A stretch of 64,000 nucleotides of DNA from Thermobifida alba. Lineage in GTDB: Bacteria > Actinomycetota > Actinomycetes > Streptosporangiales > Streptosporangiaceae. Shown one piece after another: positions 9,377 through 19,499 of this stretch. The notes below the pieces were generated by a model. The model worked only from the letters and a program-made list of their open reading frames with translations. It searched no databases and was not told the DNA's origin. A program made the position numbers and the translations under genes. Numbering within the stretch: position 1 is the stretch's first letter; every line of letters starts with the position of its first letter. Location: NCBI RefSeq assembly GCF_023208015.1, contig NZ_CP051627.1, positions 1,550,001-1,614,000 on the forward strand. Reading direction: 5' to 3'.

Positions 9377-11919
9377 ATGCGGCTGACCTCGGTGTGGCTG
9401 GGCTGGCGTTCGGTGCGGCACCGTCCCGGATCCGTTCTGGGCGCCGCGATCGTGCTGGTGATCAGCGCCGCTCTGGTGAGCGGCCTCTCCTTCGTCTACT
9501 TCTCGGCGGACCGCCAGGAGCCGACGGTCGAACGCTATGCGGGCGTTCCTCTGGTCGTCGTCCCGGAGCATCCGGGCGGGCAGGTCCCGCTCTCCCTGGC
9601 CGCCGCCCTCGACGAGCTTGCGCAGGTGGCCGAGACGGTGCCCGAGACGACCTTCCCGGCGACACTGCTGGACCCCGACGGCCGCGTGGTCCGCGTCCCC
9701 GGCACCGAACGCGGTTTCGGACACGGTTGGGGCAGCGCCGCGCTCACCCCGTTCGAGGTGGGTGAGGGAGAACCGCCCGCGGCGGACGGAGAGGTGGTGG
9801 TCGACCGTCCCCTGGCCGAAGCGGGCGGCCTGGCCGTCGGGCAGACGGTCACCGTTCTGGTCCTGGGCACGATCGAGGAGTACCGGGTGTCGGGAATCGC
9901 CGATCCGGCCGACCCGGTGCGGTGGCGCCACCAGTCCGCGCTCTTCTTCACCGACTCCCGGGCCGCAGAACTGGGCGGCCTGGATCCCGGCCACGCCGAC
10001 GCCCTGGGGGTCCGTCCGGCCGACGGGGTCAGCGAGGCGGCCCTCACAGCGGCGGTCGACGACGTGCTCACCGCCACCGGGGGCCGCTACACGGTCCTGG
10101 CCGGCACCGACCAGGGCGAGTTCGAAGGAGCGGTCTCGGCGGAGAACGACCGCTTCGTCGCCTCCTCGATGCAGACCCTCCTGGTGTGGACCATGGTCGT
10201 CACCACCGGGGTGGTGGCCGGCGCGGTCGGCCTGGCCGTCCGCAGCCGGGGCAGGGAGATCGCCGTGCTGCGCGCGGTGGGAGCCACCCCGCGCCAGGTC
10301 CGGCTCATGCTGGCGGGAGAGGTGGCGGTCCTGTCCGCCGTGGCACTGGTCGTGGGACTGCCGCTCGGCGCCCTCCTCGCCCGCCTCCTGGCCGCCGGGG
10401 GATCGGCCTCACCAGCAACCTGAGCGCCGCCTTCCGGCTGCACTACACCGGATCGGCGATCGTGTCGACCGTGCTGCTGGTCGCCGTCTCGGCCCAGGTC
10501 GCGGGAGTGATCGCCGCACGGCACGCGCTGCGTGTCCGCCCCTCCGAGGCGCTCGCCGAAGCCGTCACCGAGGGACGTGTCCTGCGCCGGGGACGGATCC
10601 TCGCCGGGCTCCTCGCCTTCGGCGGCACACTGCTCGGAGCCGTGGTCCTGGCACTGTTCGACCTGCCGGAGGACACGGTCGGCTCCTACCTGAGCGGAGC
10701 GGTGGTGCTGCTGGCGGTGGCCGGCGCGGGCCTGCTGGCCCCCTGGCTGATGCGCGGCGCCACCTCCCTGCTGAGGTCGGCCGCGGGCCGCGCCCTTCGC
10801 GGCGGCCCCGGCCTGGCCGTGGCGAACACGGCCTTCTACCACCGCAGGTTCGCCGGTGCGGCCGGACCGCTGGTCCTGGGGATCACGCTGGTCGGCACCG
10901 CGGGAGCACTGCAACTGCACAACAACTGGATGTTCGGGGAGCAGGAGAGCGACCGCTTCGTCTCGGACCTCGTGGTCGTGGCCGCACCGGGCGACGGGTT
11001 CGCCGAGGAGGCCAGGGCCGCCGTCGAGGACCTTCCGGGCGTGGCGGCGGCGGTGTTCTCCTACGGGGTGCCTGTCGACGTCTCCGTGGCCGCCGCGGCT
11101 CCGCAGGAGACGGGCGCGATGGTGGTGCACGGCGACGCGGCCGCGGCCGTCGACCTGGACCTGGTCGACGGGGCCTTCGACCCCCTTGACGCGGACGCGG
11201 TCCTGGTCACCACCTTCTTCGCCGAGAGCAACGGCCTGTCGGTCGGGGACGCGGTCTCGGTCGCCGGCCCCGCCGCCGAACGGGTGTTCCGCGTCTCGGG
11301 GATCTACGGGGGCCACGGGTTCCTGAACCGTCCGCTGACGCTGGGGGCCGCCGCGGCGCAGACGGTCGGCGCGGACCGCGGACTGCCCGACGGCATCTTC
11401 CTCACGATCGAGGACTCGGCGTCCCCGCAGGCCGTGCGGCAGGAGCTGCGGGCCCGCTTCCCCTCGGGGTTCGAGCAGGCCCCGTTCCAGCTCCACGACC
11501 GCGACGACATCCGCCGGGTCGCCACCGAGCAGTGGGCCGAGCAGAACCGCGCCGGCACCACCGCCGTCGTCCTCATCGGGGTCTTCCTGGTGCTGGGGGC
11601 GGCCAACTCCGTCAGCGTCGCCCAGTTCGACCGGAGGAACGAGTTCCGCGGCATGCGCCTGCTGGGGTTCACCTGGCGGCAGATCCACCGCACCGTGACG
11701 GCCGAGACCGTCCTCACCGTCACGCTGGCGTTCGGTGTGGCGGTGCTCGTGGTCCTGTGGATCGCCGTCCTGACGGCGCTGCGGTCCGGGGCGGCCGCCC
11801 TGTCCCTGCTCCCGCAGCTCCTCCCGGTCGCTTCGGTGGCCGCGCTCGGCGGGGTGGCGCTGCTGCTCTCCACGGTGGGGACGCTGGGCACGGTGCGCGG
11901 CATCCGGAGGGGCCGGTGA
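9377..11919 (+). pseudogene. FtsX/MacB-type ABC permease, split at a G-run near 10396
   Basis: A long permease of the macrolide/lipoprotein exporter type. ATG 9377 opens MRLTSVWLGWRSVRHRPGSV and a first helix, then a roughly 200-residue extracellular domain. An FtsX core follows (VVAGAVGLAVRSRGREIAVL, RAVGATPRQVRLML). That frame ends at TGA 10421-10423 just after LARLLAAGG. The +2 frame takes over at once with GIGLTSNLSAAFRLHY and continues through a second extracellular domain and a second FtsX core (AQFDRRNEFRGMRLLGFTWR) to 11919. One base missing in GGGGG (10396-10400) restores a single protein of about 847 residues. The LolD-type ATPase gene lies 100 bp downstream. Confidence 0.75.
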
Positions 11920-12019
11920 GCGCGGGGCCGCTTCTCCACGCAACCGGCGCGGCGGAACGCACACGCCACGGGCACGGGTCCCGCCGGTGCGCGGCGGGAC
12001 GACAGAGAGGCAGGACGAG

Positions 12020-12775
12020 ATGGCACGGCGGAACGGAACCACGGCCGGGGCGGCGGTGCGCCTGGAGTCGCTGTGGAAGGTGTACGGCACAGGCCAGGCC
12101 GAGGTGGTGGCGCTGCGGGACGTCACGGTCGACTTCCCCGCCTCCTCCTTCACCGCGGTCATGGGCCCCTCCGGGTCGGGCAAGACCACGCTCCTGCCGT
12201 GCGCGGCCGGACTGGCCGAACCCACCAGGGGCTCGGTCAGGCTCGGCGGCACCGACATCGCGGGCCTGCAGGAGAAGGAACTGGCGCTGGTACGGCGGCA
12301 GCGGATGGGCTTCGTCTTCCAGTCGTTCAACCTGCTTCCGGCACTGACCGGCCGGGAGAACACGGTGCTGCCGCTGCAGCTGGCCGGCCGCGGCGTGGAC
12401 CGGGACTGGCTGGAGCTGATCCTGGAGCGGACCGGGATGCGCGAGCACATCGACCGCTATCCGCACGAACTGTCCGGGGGCCAGCAGCAGCGGGTGGCGG
12501 TCTGCCGGGCACTGCTGGCCCGTCCCGAGGTGATCTTCGCGGACGAGCCGACCGGGGCGCTGGACAGCCGCACCGGGGAGGAGATCCTCGCGCTGCTGCG
12601 GGCCTCGGTGGACGAACTCGACCAGACGGTGGTCATGGTGACCCACGAGCCGGCGGCCGCGGCCTGCGCCGACCGGGTGCTGTTCCTGCGTGACGGCCGC
12701 ATCGCCGGCACCCTGGAGCAGCCGACCGCCGCATCGCTCAGGGCCCACCTGGACGCGCTGGAACGCGCCCGGTGA
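12020..12775 (+). CDS. ABC transporter ATP-binding protein (LolD/MacB type)
   Basis: A 251-residue ATPase starting at ATG 12020. Motifs are Walker A GPSGSGKTT, Q-loop FVFQSFNLLPALT, signature LSGGQQQRVAVCRAL, Walker B VIFADEPTGALD and H-loop VTHEP. The signature and the TGALDS text are typical of the FtsE/LolD/MacB branch, which works with FtsX-type permeases such as the one just upstream. The likely role is export or envelope stress defence; substrate unknown. A start 33 bp upstream at 11987 is possible but lacks a better ribosome site. Confidence 0.88.
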   Translation: MARRNGTTAGAAVRLESLWKVYGTGQAEVVALRDVTVDFPASSFTAVMGPSGSGKTTLLPCAAGLAEPTRGSVRLGGTDIAGLQEKELALVRRQRMGFVFQSFNLLPALTGRENTVLPLQLAGRGVDRDWLELILERTGMREHIDRYPHELSGGQQQRVAVCRALLARPEVIFADEPTGALDSRTGEEILALLRASVDELDQTVVMVTHEPAAAACADRVLFLRDGRIAGTLEQPTAASLRAHLDALERAR

Positions 12776-12799
12776 CCACGCCGCGGGCTCCCGGCCACC

Positions 12800-13246
12800 G
12801 GGCGGCCCGGAAAGCGGGCGGTGCAGAAGCCCGTGCAGGCGCCCGCGACCGCCAGGATGCCCGCCCCCACGGGGCCCCGACCGGCCCCGCACCGGCTCGC
12901 TCGGCCCCGTCCCCGGTTTAGGGGAGGAGCGGGAGCGTTCGAGGAGCCCCCGTGCGGTCCGCACCGGCCGGCGGTGGGTGGGGGAGCCGGTCAGCGATCC
13001 CCCGTGCTGCACCGAGCCCGCCTCCTCCCCCGAGGCGGGCCGGACGGCGAAGGCGCCGTTGCGCTCCACCGGCTCCACGTGCCGCCACGGGGCCGTGCTG
13101 TGGAAGAAGCCGTCGACGACCACGACGCCCCGCTCGTCGAGTCGGACCCGGGAGTACCACCCCGGCGGCCAGAGAGCGGCCGGGAGTCCGCCGAACGTCC
13201 CGGAGCCGAGGAACACCTGCCCCGGAGACCGGGCCTCTGTTCCCAT
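12800..13246 (-). pseudogene. PH-domain-like protein, 3' end disrupted or undefined
   Basis: From ATG 13246 (MGTEARSPGQVFLGSGTFGG) the frame reads like small actinobacterial PH-domain proteins: WYSRVRLDERGVVVVDGFFH, PWRHVEPVERNGAFAV, GSVQHGGSLTGSPTHRRPV. It then reads without a stop into the antisense of the ATPase gene. A likely C-terminal hydrophobic segment (PVGAGILAVAGACTGFC, about 12820-12875) is in a different frame; dropping one C from the CCCC run near 12875 would join them. The true end cannot be set. Coding character is moderate only. Confidence 0.4.
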
Positions 13247-13495
13247 CGCGGTCCCGGGAAGAAGCGTGAACAGGGGCGAGAACCACGCCACGGCCTGGCA
13301 GACAGGCCTCCGTACGACCACTGCCGCCCCTTCCCGCGCACACGAGAGGGTCCGTTCCCGACGGGCTTCCCCGGGCCGGGGGACAGCCGTACCGGCCCGG
13401 GGCCTCCGCGGTTCCCCGAACCCCGCCGCGGCCCCGACCGCCGCGGCCCCCGCGGTGGACGGTCGCACCGCCCCTCCGGCTCGGCAGCGCGACGG

Positions 13496-14633
13496 CTACC
13501 GGCCGCCTCCGCCCGTCTCGGCCACCCGGGCGGCGAAGACCTCGACCGCGTCGAAGCGCACGGAGCGGAGCACGTCGAAGGAGTGCTGCGCCCCCGGCAG
13601 CTCCGCGTGGCAGACCGGGGCAGCCGAGACCTGCCGCAGCGCCGAGACGAAGCGGCGGGCGTCCGCCGCGGGCACCAGCGTGTCGTGGTCGCCGTGGACC
13701 ACGAGGAACGGCGGCGCGCCGGCGTGGACCCGCGCCGTCGGCGAGGTCTCGGCCTCGCTCATCCCGTAGTAGGCGCCGAAGTAGCCGTACAGGCACACGG
13801 CGGCGGCCACCGGGGGGCCGGTGTCCGCGGCAGCGGACCGGTGGGCGGGGCTTCTTGGCGGTGAGGGCGAGCAGCGCGGCCGGGTGGGCGCCCGCGGAGC
13901 TGCCCGCCACCACCACCGTGTCCCCGTCCGCGCCGTGGACCGCACCGTGTTCGCGCACCCAGGCGACCACCTGCCTGGCGTCGGCCAGGTGCTCGGCGAG
14001 GCCCGCCCCGGGACGCAGCCGGTCGTTCGCGCTGACGCACACCCACCCCCGCGCGGCGAACCGGTGGAGCAGGGCACGCGCCTCACGGTCCTTGCCTCCG
14101 CCGGTGTACCCGCCGCCGTGCAGGTACACCAGCGCGGGGCGGCCCCCGGGCCGGGAGCGGTGCCGGTAGACGTCGAGCAGGTGGCGTCTGCCCGCGTCCC
14201 CGTAGGGGATGTCCGCGATCCGTTCGACTCCGCGGGGCCGCACCGGCAGCGGCACGAGCAGGGTCCGCAGGAGGTCGCGCCGCCGGGGCGCGGGGGTGCG
14301 CACGGGCGCGCCGAACCCTTCGGCCAGGGCCCGGTCCAGGACGGGCCTGGCGCGCAGGCCCCGCCGTGCCAGGAGCACGAGTCCCACCGAGGTCGCGGCG
14401 GCCAGGGCGACGGCCGCCCAGGCGGCGGGTGAGGCGACGTCGCCCTGGGCGAAGACCAGCGCGGTCGCGGCCGACAGCCAGACCAGCGCGAGGAACGGCT
14501 GCTCGTTGAGCAGCAGCCCCGACCAGAAGGCGACGACGGCGAGCACGCGGGGCCGGGACGGCGCGGCCAGGGCGAACCCCGTGCACCACGCGACGAGTGC
14601 CACGGTGGCCAGGTAGCCGACGGGCACGCTCAC
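13496..14633 (-). pseudogene. Alpha/beta-hydrolase (HSL-type esterase) with membrane N-terminus, split near 13850
   Basis: GTG 14633 overlaps the upstream stop by 4 bp. About 90 residues with three predicted helices precede an esterase domain of the hormone-sensitive-lipase type. It has the oxyanion motif YLHGGGYTGG, nucleophile motif GSSAGAHPAAL, and in a second frame VVHGDHDTLVP (acid) and GAQHSFDV (His). The first frame is lost after LTAKKPRP; the second begins AHRSAAADTGPPVAAAVCLY. Removing one C from the CCCC run at about 13848-13851 makes one protein of about 378 residues. Coupled to the DUF6069-like gene and divergent from the two-component system. Confidence 0.7.
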
Positions 14634-15052
14634 CCGCGCGTCCCGGCTGAAGGGGCCAGGCCGGCCACGAGCACCACGGCGACCACCAGGTGCAGCGCCA
14701 CCAGCACCGCCAGGGCCGCGGTGCTGGTGGCGCCCAGCGGTCCGAGCAGCGACACCGCGCCCACCGCGACGGCGATCCCCGTCCAGACCCGCCGCGGCCG
14801 CCGCAGGAACCGTTCCAACAGCGCGAGCAGCGCCCAGGCCGCCGACGCGGCGGCCAGGCTCGCGACGGCCACCGCACCCGCCCCCACCTGCTGGACCGTC
14901 GCGCCGGTGCGGACGGACAGGTCGACCCCGGCCACCACGACCGCCAGCCACCACACCACCAGCGCGGCGGCCGTCGCGGCGACCACCGTCACCCCCCGCC
15001 GCACGGCCGTGCCGCCCGTCGCACGCCGCGGTCCCGTGTTCTGCGTCGACAT
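14630..15052 (-). CDS. Four-helix membrane protein, DUF6069-like
   Basis: A 140-residue protein starting at ATG 15052. After a short polar N-terminus there are four hydrophobic segments: VVAATAAALVVWWLAVVVAG, AGAVAVASLAAASAAWALLA, WTGIAVAVGAVSLLGPLG and AALAVLVALHLVVAVVLVAG. The pattern, including the loop LLERFLRRPRRVW between helices 2 and 3, fits the DUF6069 family, of unknown function. Its TGA overlaps the esterase GTG start. The divergent histidine kinase starts 175 bp away, so this pair is a likely target of that system. Confidence 0.7.
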   Translation of the reverse strand: MSTQNTGPRRATGGTAVRRGVTVVAATAAALVVWWLAVVVAGVDLSVRTGATVQQVGAGAVAVASLAAASAAWALLALLERFLRRPRRVWTGIAVAVGAVSLLGPLGATSTAALAVLVALHLVVAVVLVAGLAPSAGTRG

Positions 15053-15227
15053 GGGTCCTGCTCCCCTCATCGGAGCCGGACGGACGGTCCGCCCGGCTCC
15101 CCCAGCGTCGCCGCGCCGGTGTAAAACCCGCATCGGTCGCGCGGCCAGGCCGCCCCCGACTTTGGTCGGGGGCGGCCCCTCCCCCGGTGGGAGGCGGCGC
15201 CGACCGCGCGGGGCTTACCCTTTCCGG

Positions 15228-16388
15228 GTGACCGACCTGTTCCCCGACGGATCGGGGCCCGTACAGCGACGCGTCCCCCTTCCCGGCGCGCTCGGCGCGG
15301 CCGCCGGGGTGGCCGCGCTGGCGGCGCTGGCGGCCTGGGCGCGCCACGCCACCGCTCCCGCCGAGGGCCTGCTGCCGCTCGACCTGGCGCTGGCGGTGCT
15401 GGGCGGTCTGGCCGTGCCGCTGCTGCTGCGGTACCCGCTGGCGGGCACGCTCGGGCTCACCGCGGCGGCGACCCTGTCGGTGTCCCTCACCCCGGCGGCT
15501 TCGCTGGGCGTGCTCCTGGTCGCGCAGCGGCGCGGTCTGCCGGTCGCGGCCGCGGTGGCCGCGGCGGGCGTCGCGGCGCACGCCGCGCAGGGGGTGTGGC
15601 GACCGCACGAGGACGTCTCCCTGGGCTGGTGGCTGGCGCTGGTGGCGGTGGGCTACGGCGCGCTGGTCGGCTGGGGGGTGCTGCTGCGGACCCACCGCGC
15701 GCTGGCCTGGGTGCTGCGGGAGCGGGCCCGCCGCGCCGAGGCCGAGCAGGGGCGGCGGGTGGCCGAGGCGCGGATGCTGGAACGCACCCGCCTGGCCCGC
15801 GAGATGCACGACGTGCTGGCGCACCGGCTGTCCCTGCTCGCCACCTACGCGGGTGCGCTGGAGTACCGCCCCGACTCGGCGCCGGAGAAGCTGGCGCACG
15901 CCGCGGGGGTGGTGCGCGCCGGCGCCCACCAGGCGCTGGAGGAGCTCCGTGAGGTCATCGGCCTGCTGCGGGACTCCGACGGCGCGGCGGGGCCGGCCCC
16001 GGTCTGGGCCGATCTGGCCGGGTTGGTCGAGGAGTCCCGCGCCGCCGGGGCGCAGGTGGTGCTCAGCGACAGGACGGTCGAGCCGGAGACGCTGCCCGCC
16101 TCGGTGGTCCGCACCGCCTACCGTGTGCTGCAGGAGGGGCTGACCAACGCCCGCAAGCACGCTCCCGGCCAGCCGGTGCGGCTGGTGCTGGAGGGGCGGC
16201 CCGGGCAGCACCTGGTGCTGGAGGTGCGCAATCGGCTCGTCGCCGGGGACGTGCCGCAGTCCGTCCCCGGCAGCGGCACCGGCCTGGTCGGCCTGACCGA
16301 ACGGGTGCGCCTGTGCGGCGGACAGCTGGACCACGGGGCCTTCTCGGGGGAGTTCCGGTTGTGCGCCCGGCTAGCATGGCCTGCGTGA
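15228..16388 (+). CDS. Sensor histidine kinase, NarL/DesK-type (HisKA_3)
   Basis: A 386-residue membrane kinase starting at GTG 15228. The N-terminal 170 residues hold about five predicted helices with very short loops, so it probably senses something in or at the membrane. The HisKA_3 box is REMHDVLAHRLSLL with the phosphorylated His, followed by a coiled dimer region and a HATPase_c domain (YRVLQEGLTNARKHAPG as N-box; GSGTGLVGLTERVRLCGG as G-box). The stop overlaps the regulator start by 4 bp. Upstream it faces the DUF6069/esterase operon. Confidence 0.88.
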   Translation: MTDLFPDGSGPVQRRVPLPGALGAAAGVAALAALAAWARHATAPAEGLLPLDLALAVLGGLAVPLLLRYPLAGTLGLTAAATLSVSLTPAASLGVLLVAQRRGLPVAAAVAAAGVAAHAAQGVWRPHEDVSLGWWLALVAVGYGALVGWGVLLRTHRALAWVLRERARRAEAEQGRRVAEARMLERTRLAREMHDVLAHRLSLLATYAGALEYRPDSAPEKLAHAAGVVRAGAHQALEELREVIGLLRDSDGAAGPAPVWADLAGLVEESRAAGAQVVLSDRTVEPETLPASVVRTAYRVLQEGLTNARKHAPGQPVRLVLEGRPGQHLVLEVRNRLVAGDVPQSVPGSGTGLVGLTERVRLCGGQLDHGAFSGEFRLCARLAWPA

Positions 16389-17038
16389 GCCGTCCGCTGC
16401 GGGTGCTGATCGTCGACGACGACGCGCTGGTGCGCGCGGGACTGGCGATGATGCTCGACGGCGCCGAGGGCATCGCCGTGGTGGGCGAGGCCGCCGACGG
16501 CGAGGAGGCGGTCGCGCTCGCCGGCACCCGCTTCCCCGACGTGGTGCTCATGGACCTGCGGATGCCGGGGGTGGACGGCGTCGCCGCCACCCGCAGGCTG
16601 CGCGGCACTCCCCGTCCGCCCGAGGTCGTCGTGCTGACCACCTTCGACTCCGACGACGACATCCTGCGCGCGCTGCGCGCCGGGGCCAGCGGCTACCTGC
16701 TCAAGGACACCCCGCCGCCACGGATCGCGGAGGCCGTCCGCCGGGCCGCCGACGGGGAGCCGGTGCTGTCTCCCCGGGTCGCCCGCCGCCTCATGGACCG
16801 GGTGGCCGTGCACGCCGAGTCCCGTCGGCGGGCGCGGGCCGCGCTGGCCGCCCTCAGCCCCCGCGAGTACGAGGTGGCGCTGGCGGTGGCCCGGGGCCGC
16901 AGCAACGCCGAGATCGCCGCGGAACTGCTGTTGAGCGTGGCCACGGTCAAGGCCCACGTCTCGACCGTTCTGGCCAAACTCGCCCTGGACAACCGCACCC
17001 AGCTGGCCCTGCTCGCCCACGACGCCGGACTGGAGTGA
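16385..17038 (+). CDS. Response regulator, NarL/FixJ family
   Basis: A 217-residue partner of the kinase; GTG 16385 overlaps the kinase TGA. An in-frame ATG at 16376 is a possible alternative. The receiver domain has the acidic pocket (LIVDDD), phospho-acceptor Asp in VVLMDLRMPGVDG, Thr in VVLTTFD and Lys in YLLKDTPP. The C-terminal LuxR-type helix-turn-helix is LSPREYEVALAVARGRSNAE, then LLSVATVKAHVSTVLAKL. Likely target: the divergent DUF6069/esterase operon. Confidence 0.9.
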   Translation: MSRPLRVLIVDDDALVRAGLAMMLDGAEGIAVVGEAADGEEAVALAGTRFPDVVLMDLRMPGVDGVAATRRLRGTPRPPEVVVLTTFDSDDDILRALRAGASGYLLKDTPPPRIAEAVRRAADGEPVLSPRVARRLMDRVAVHAESRRRARAALAALSPREYEVALAVARGRSNAEIAAELLLSVATVKAHVSTVLAKLALDNRTQLALLAHDAGLE

Positions 17039-17071
17039 ACGGGGCGCACCCCCGGAGCCCGGGTGTACGCC

Positions 17072-17866
17072 TCATCCCCGGGTCGCGGCGATCCGGGCGA
17101 CGGCCTCCGGCAGGCGGGGGTCGGCGGCCGACCAGATCCCGTCGGGCCCGCTGAGCACCCCCGCCTCCCGCAGCCGTGACCGGACCTGTTCGGGGGCGTG
17201 CGGGAAGGCCACGGCCGCCACACGGCCCGAGCGGTCGGGCGCGTGGGCGAGCACGTTGCCGACGGCCTGCTCGCAGTCGGGGCCGAGCAGCAGGACCAGT
17301 GCCGCGGCGTCGCGCAGCGCCTCGCGCCACAGCGCCGCGTTGTCCACGTCGCGGGGGCTGCCCATCAGGCACAGCGGGACGGGCCAGTCGGGGCGGCGCA
17401 CGGCCCGGCTGACGGTGAGCTCCACGGTGACGGGCGTGTACGGGTCGACCGGGTAGTCCATGCACAGCAGAGCGCCCCGGTCCCCGGTGAGCGCGGCGAC
17501 GAAGGCGCGTTCCTGTTCCAGGGTGGCCGCGACGACCACGACCTTGCGGGCTCCGCTGCGGTCGTGGTCGAGGTCGATCCCGACCATCCCGGCCTCGGCC
17601 AGGTCCTGGCAGACCTTGGCGACCAGGCCGAGCGGCAGGCCGGTCTCGGCCGCGAGCTCGGCCAGCACCGCGGGGCCCCGGTGCAGTCTGGCGACGATCG
17701 CGGGGGTGGCGGGGCTGGGACACAGGGAGTGCGCGTGGGTGACCGCGTGGCCGACGGCGTCGGTGGTCTCGGTCAGGCGCAGGGTCTCGGTGTGTCTGAG
17801 GGGGCGCTGCGACCAGCGGGAGGGAAGGCCCAGGAGAGGGCGGAGGCTGCTGGTGGGGACGGTCAC
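17072..17866 (-). CDS. DUF742-like protein fused to a degenerate GTPase-like domain
   Basis: GTG 17866 is chosen because GGAGGA lies 7 bp upstream; the protein then has 264 residues. Residues about 50-100 (VARLHRGPAVLAELAAETGL, PLGLVAKVCQDLAEAGMVGI) match the winged-helix DUF742 module of conservon (cvnC) proteins. The second half (ALLCMDYPVDPYTPVTVELT, PLCLMGSPRDVDNAALWREA, AALVLLLGP) resembles the middle and end of cvnD small GTPases, but the N-terminal P-loop is replaced and no GxxxxGK is seen. It is probably a regulatory remnant or a non-hydrolysing partner. No other conservon genes are nearby. Confidence 0.6.
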   Translation of the reverse strand: MTVPTSSLRPLLGLPSRWSQRPLRHTETLRLTETTDAVGHAVTHAHSLCPSPATPAIVARLHRGPAVLAELAAETGLPLGLVAKVCQDLAEAGMVGIDLDHDRSGARKVVVVAATLEQERAFVAALTGDRGALLCMDYPVDPYTPVTVELTVSRAVRRPDWPVPLCLMGSPRDVDNAALWREALRDAAALVLLLGPDCEQAVGNVLAHAPDRSGRVAAVAFPHAPEQVRSRLREAGVLSGPDGIWSAADPRLPEAVARIAATRG

Positions 17867-18044
17867 GGGGTTCCTCCGGGAGGGGGCGAGCCGTCCATAG
17901 TGTCGCCGCAACGGACGGCGGGATCAACCCGGGAGTGCCCAGGTCGGGCTGCGCCGGTTCGGATGCGCCCCTCCGAGGAATCTGAAATCATCCGAAGTAT
18001 CCTCAAACCCCTGAGGCACAGGGGTTCCACAACCGTCCTGTGTT

Positions 18045-19355
18045 ATGGAGACCACGCACATGCCCCCCTTGTCACCCCGGGTGTTGATCGTCGGGGCCGG
18101 ACAGTCCGGTCTTTTCCTCGGACACCGCCTGCTCGACCTGGGCTTCCGGGTCGAACTGATCACCAACCAGACCTCCCTGGAGATCCGGGAGAGCCCGGCT
18201 TCGGTCACCCAGTTCGCCGCACCGTCCACGCGGGCCCTGGAGGAGCAGGCCGGACTGGACCTGTGGCGTGAGCAGGCGCCGCGGTTCGAACGGGTCCACC
18301 TGTCGATGATCCCCCCGCAGGGGGATGCCTTCCGCTTCTCCGGGCGCCTGGGCGCCTCCGCCATCGGTGAGCGGATCGGCGGGCACGCGGTCAGCGTGGA
18401 CCGCCGCGTCAAGATGGCCGACTGGTTGGAGTACCTGGAGGACAAGGGCGCCAAGGTCCACATCCAGACCGCCACCCTGGCCGACCTGAAGTACTACGTC
18501 AGGATGTACGACCTGGTGGTGGTGGCCGTGGGCGCCGGCCAGCTCGGCGACCTGTTCCAGATCGACCAGAGCCGCTTCTCCGGCGCGCACGAGCGGGTGA
18601 TGGTCCAGGCGATTCTCGACGGGGTGGCCTGGGAGGGCGAGCGGCAGCTCGACGTCTACACCTCCCCCCACGGGGAGGTGTTCCTGACCCCGTTCCTGAC
18701 CTCCCAGGGGGAGGCCACCAGCGTGACCATGCTCAGCACTCCGGGGGGCGGACTGGACGCCGAGGGCATGGCTGGACGCCATCCCGGACCGCTGCTGGCG
18801 GGCATGCAGACCCTGCTGCGCGAGCACCTGCCCGAGGTCTACGAGCGCATCGCGCACCTGGGGATCGACGACCTGGTGGGCGGCCCCAAGGACATCACGT
18901 ACTCGAAGTTCACCCCGATGGTGCGCAAGCCGGTCGCCTTCCTCGACGGCGTCCCCATGCTGGGCATGGCCGACGTGGTCGTCACCTCCGACCCGATCGC
19001 CGGGCAGGGGTGGGCGAACTCGACCTTCTGCGCCCAGATCTACGCGGACGCGATCGCCGAGCACGCCCACTCGGGACAGCCGTTCGACGCGGAGTTCATG
19101 GAGAGCGCGTTCGAGCGGTTCTACCAGGAGCGGGGACGCCACAGCGCGGTCCTGGCCGAGATGGTGCACAACTTCTGGCGGGGGACGCTGCCGCCCCACT
19201 TCGGTGCCCTGGTCGAGGCGGTCCTGCGCTACCCGGAGGTCGCCGACCGGTGGATCAGCGGCTTCAACGACCCGGCCGACTACGAGCGGTGGATGTTCGA
19301 CCCGCAGGCCGCACAGGACTACATCGCCGAGGTCGCCGCCCGGGCCGGAAGCTGA
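18045..19355 (+). CDS. FAD-dependent monooxygenase, styrene/indole monooxygenase (StyA) type
   Basis: A 436-residue flavoprotein. The FAD-binding Rossmann motif is at the N-terminus (RVLIVGAGQSGLFLGHRLLD), and VDRRVKMADWLEYLEDKG follows in the place where StyA enzymes bind substrate and dimerise. A second FAD-contact region lies near VVVTSDPIAGQGWANSTFCA. Such enzymes usually get FADH2 from a separate reductase; none is visible here. ATG 18045 is used; an ATG 15 bp later is equally possible. The gene is collinear with the methyltransferase and PKS genes, so it probably epoxidises or hydroxylates a polyketide intermediate. Family firm, substrate unknown. Confidence 0.8.
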   Translation: METTHMPPLSPRVLIVGAGQSGLFLGHRLLDLGFRVELITNQTSLEIRESPASVTQFAAPSTRALEEQAGLDLWREQAPRFERVHLSMIPPQGDAFRFSGRLGASAIGERIGGHAVSVDRRVKMADWLEYLEDKGAKVHIQTATLADLKYYVRMYDLVVVAVGAGQLGDLFQIDQSRFSGAHERVMVQAILDGVAWEGERQLDVYTSPHGEVFLTPFLTSQGEATSVTMLSTPGGGLDAEGMAGRHPGPLLAGMQTLLREHLPEVYERIAHLGIDDLVGGPKDITYSKFTPMVRKPVAFLDGVPMLGMADVVVTSDPIAGQGWANSTFCAQIYADAIAEHAHSGQPFDAEFMESAFERFYQERGRHSAVLAEMVHNFWRGTLPPHFGALVEAVLRYPEVADRWISGFNDPADYERWMFDPQAAQDYIAEVAARAGS

Positions 19356-19426
19356 GCGGGGCCGTTCCGTCGGGGCCCTCGGTACCGGCCCGAACCGGAG
19401 CGGCCCCGTTTCCCCGCGAATAAACC

Positions 19427-19477
19427 ATGAGAAAAGTCAAATTTGTTTCTTATGGTGCAAATGCCGACCATTGGTAA
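19427..19477 (+). other. Possible 16-codon leader ORF in an AT-rich patch
   Basis: ATG 19427 to TAA 19477 reads MRKVKFVSYGANADHW. The codons (AGA, AAA, TTT, GTT, TCT, TAT) are unlike the GC-rich host. No Shine-Dalgarno is visible. It lies 22 bp before a factor-independent terminator and upstream of the methyltransferase, so a leader/attenuator role is conceivable but unproven. Confidence 0.25.
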
Positions 19478-19499
19478 AGTTTCGGGCATGGCTTATGTG

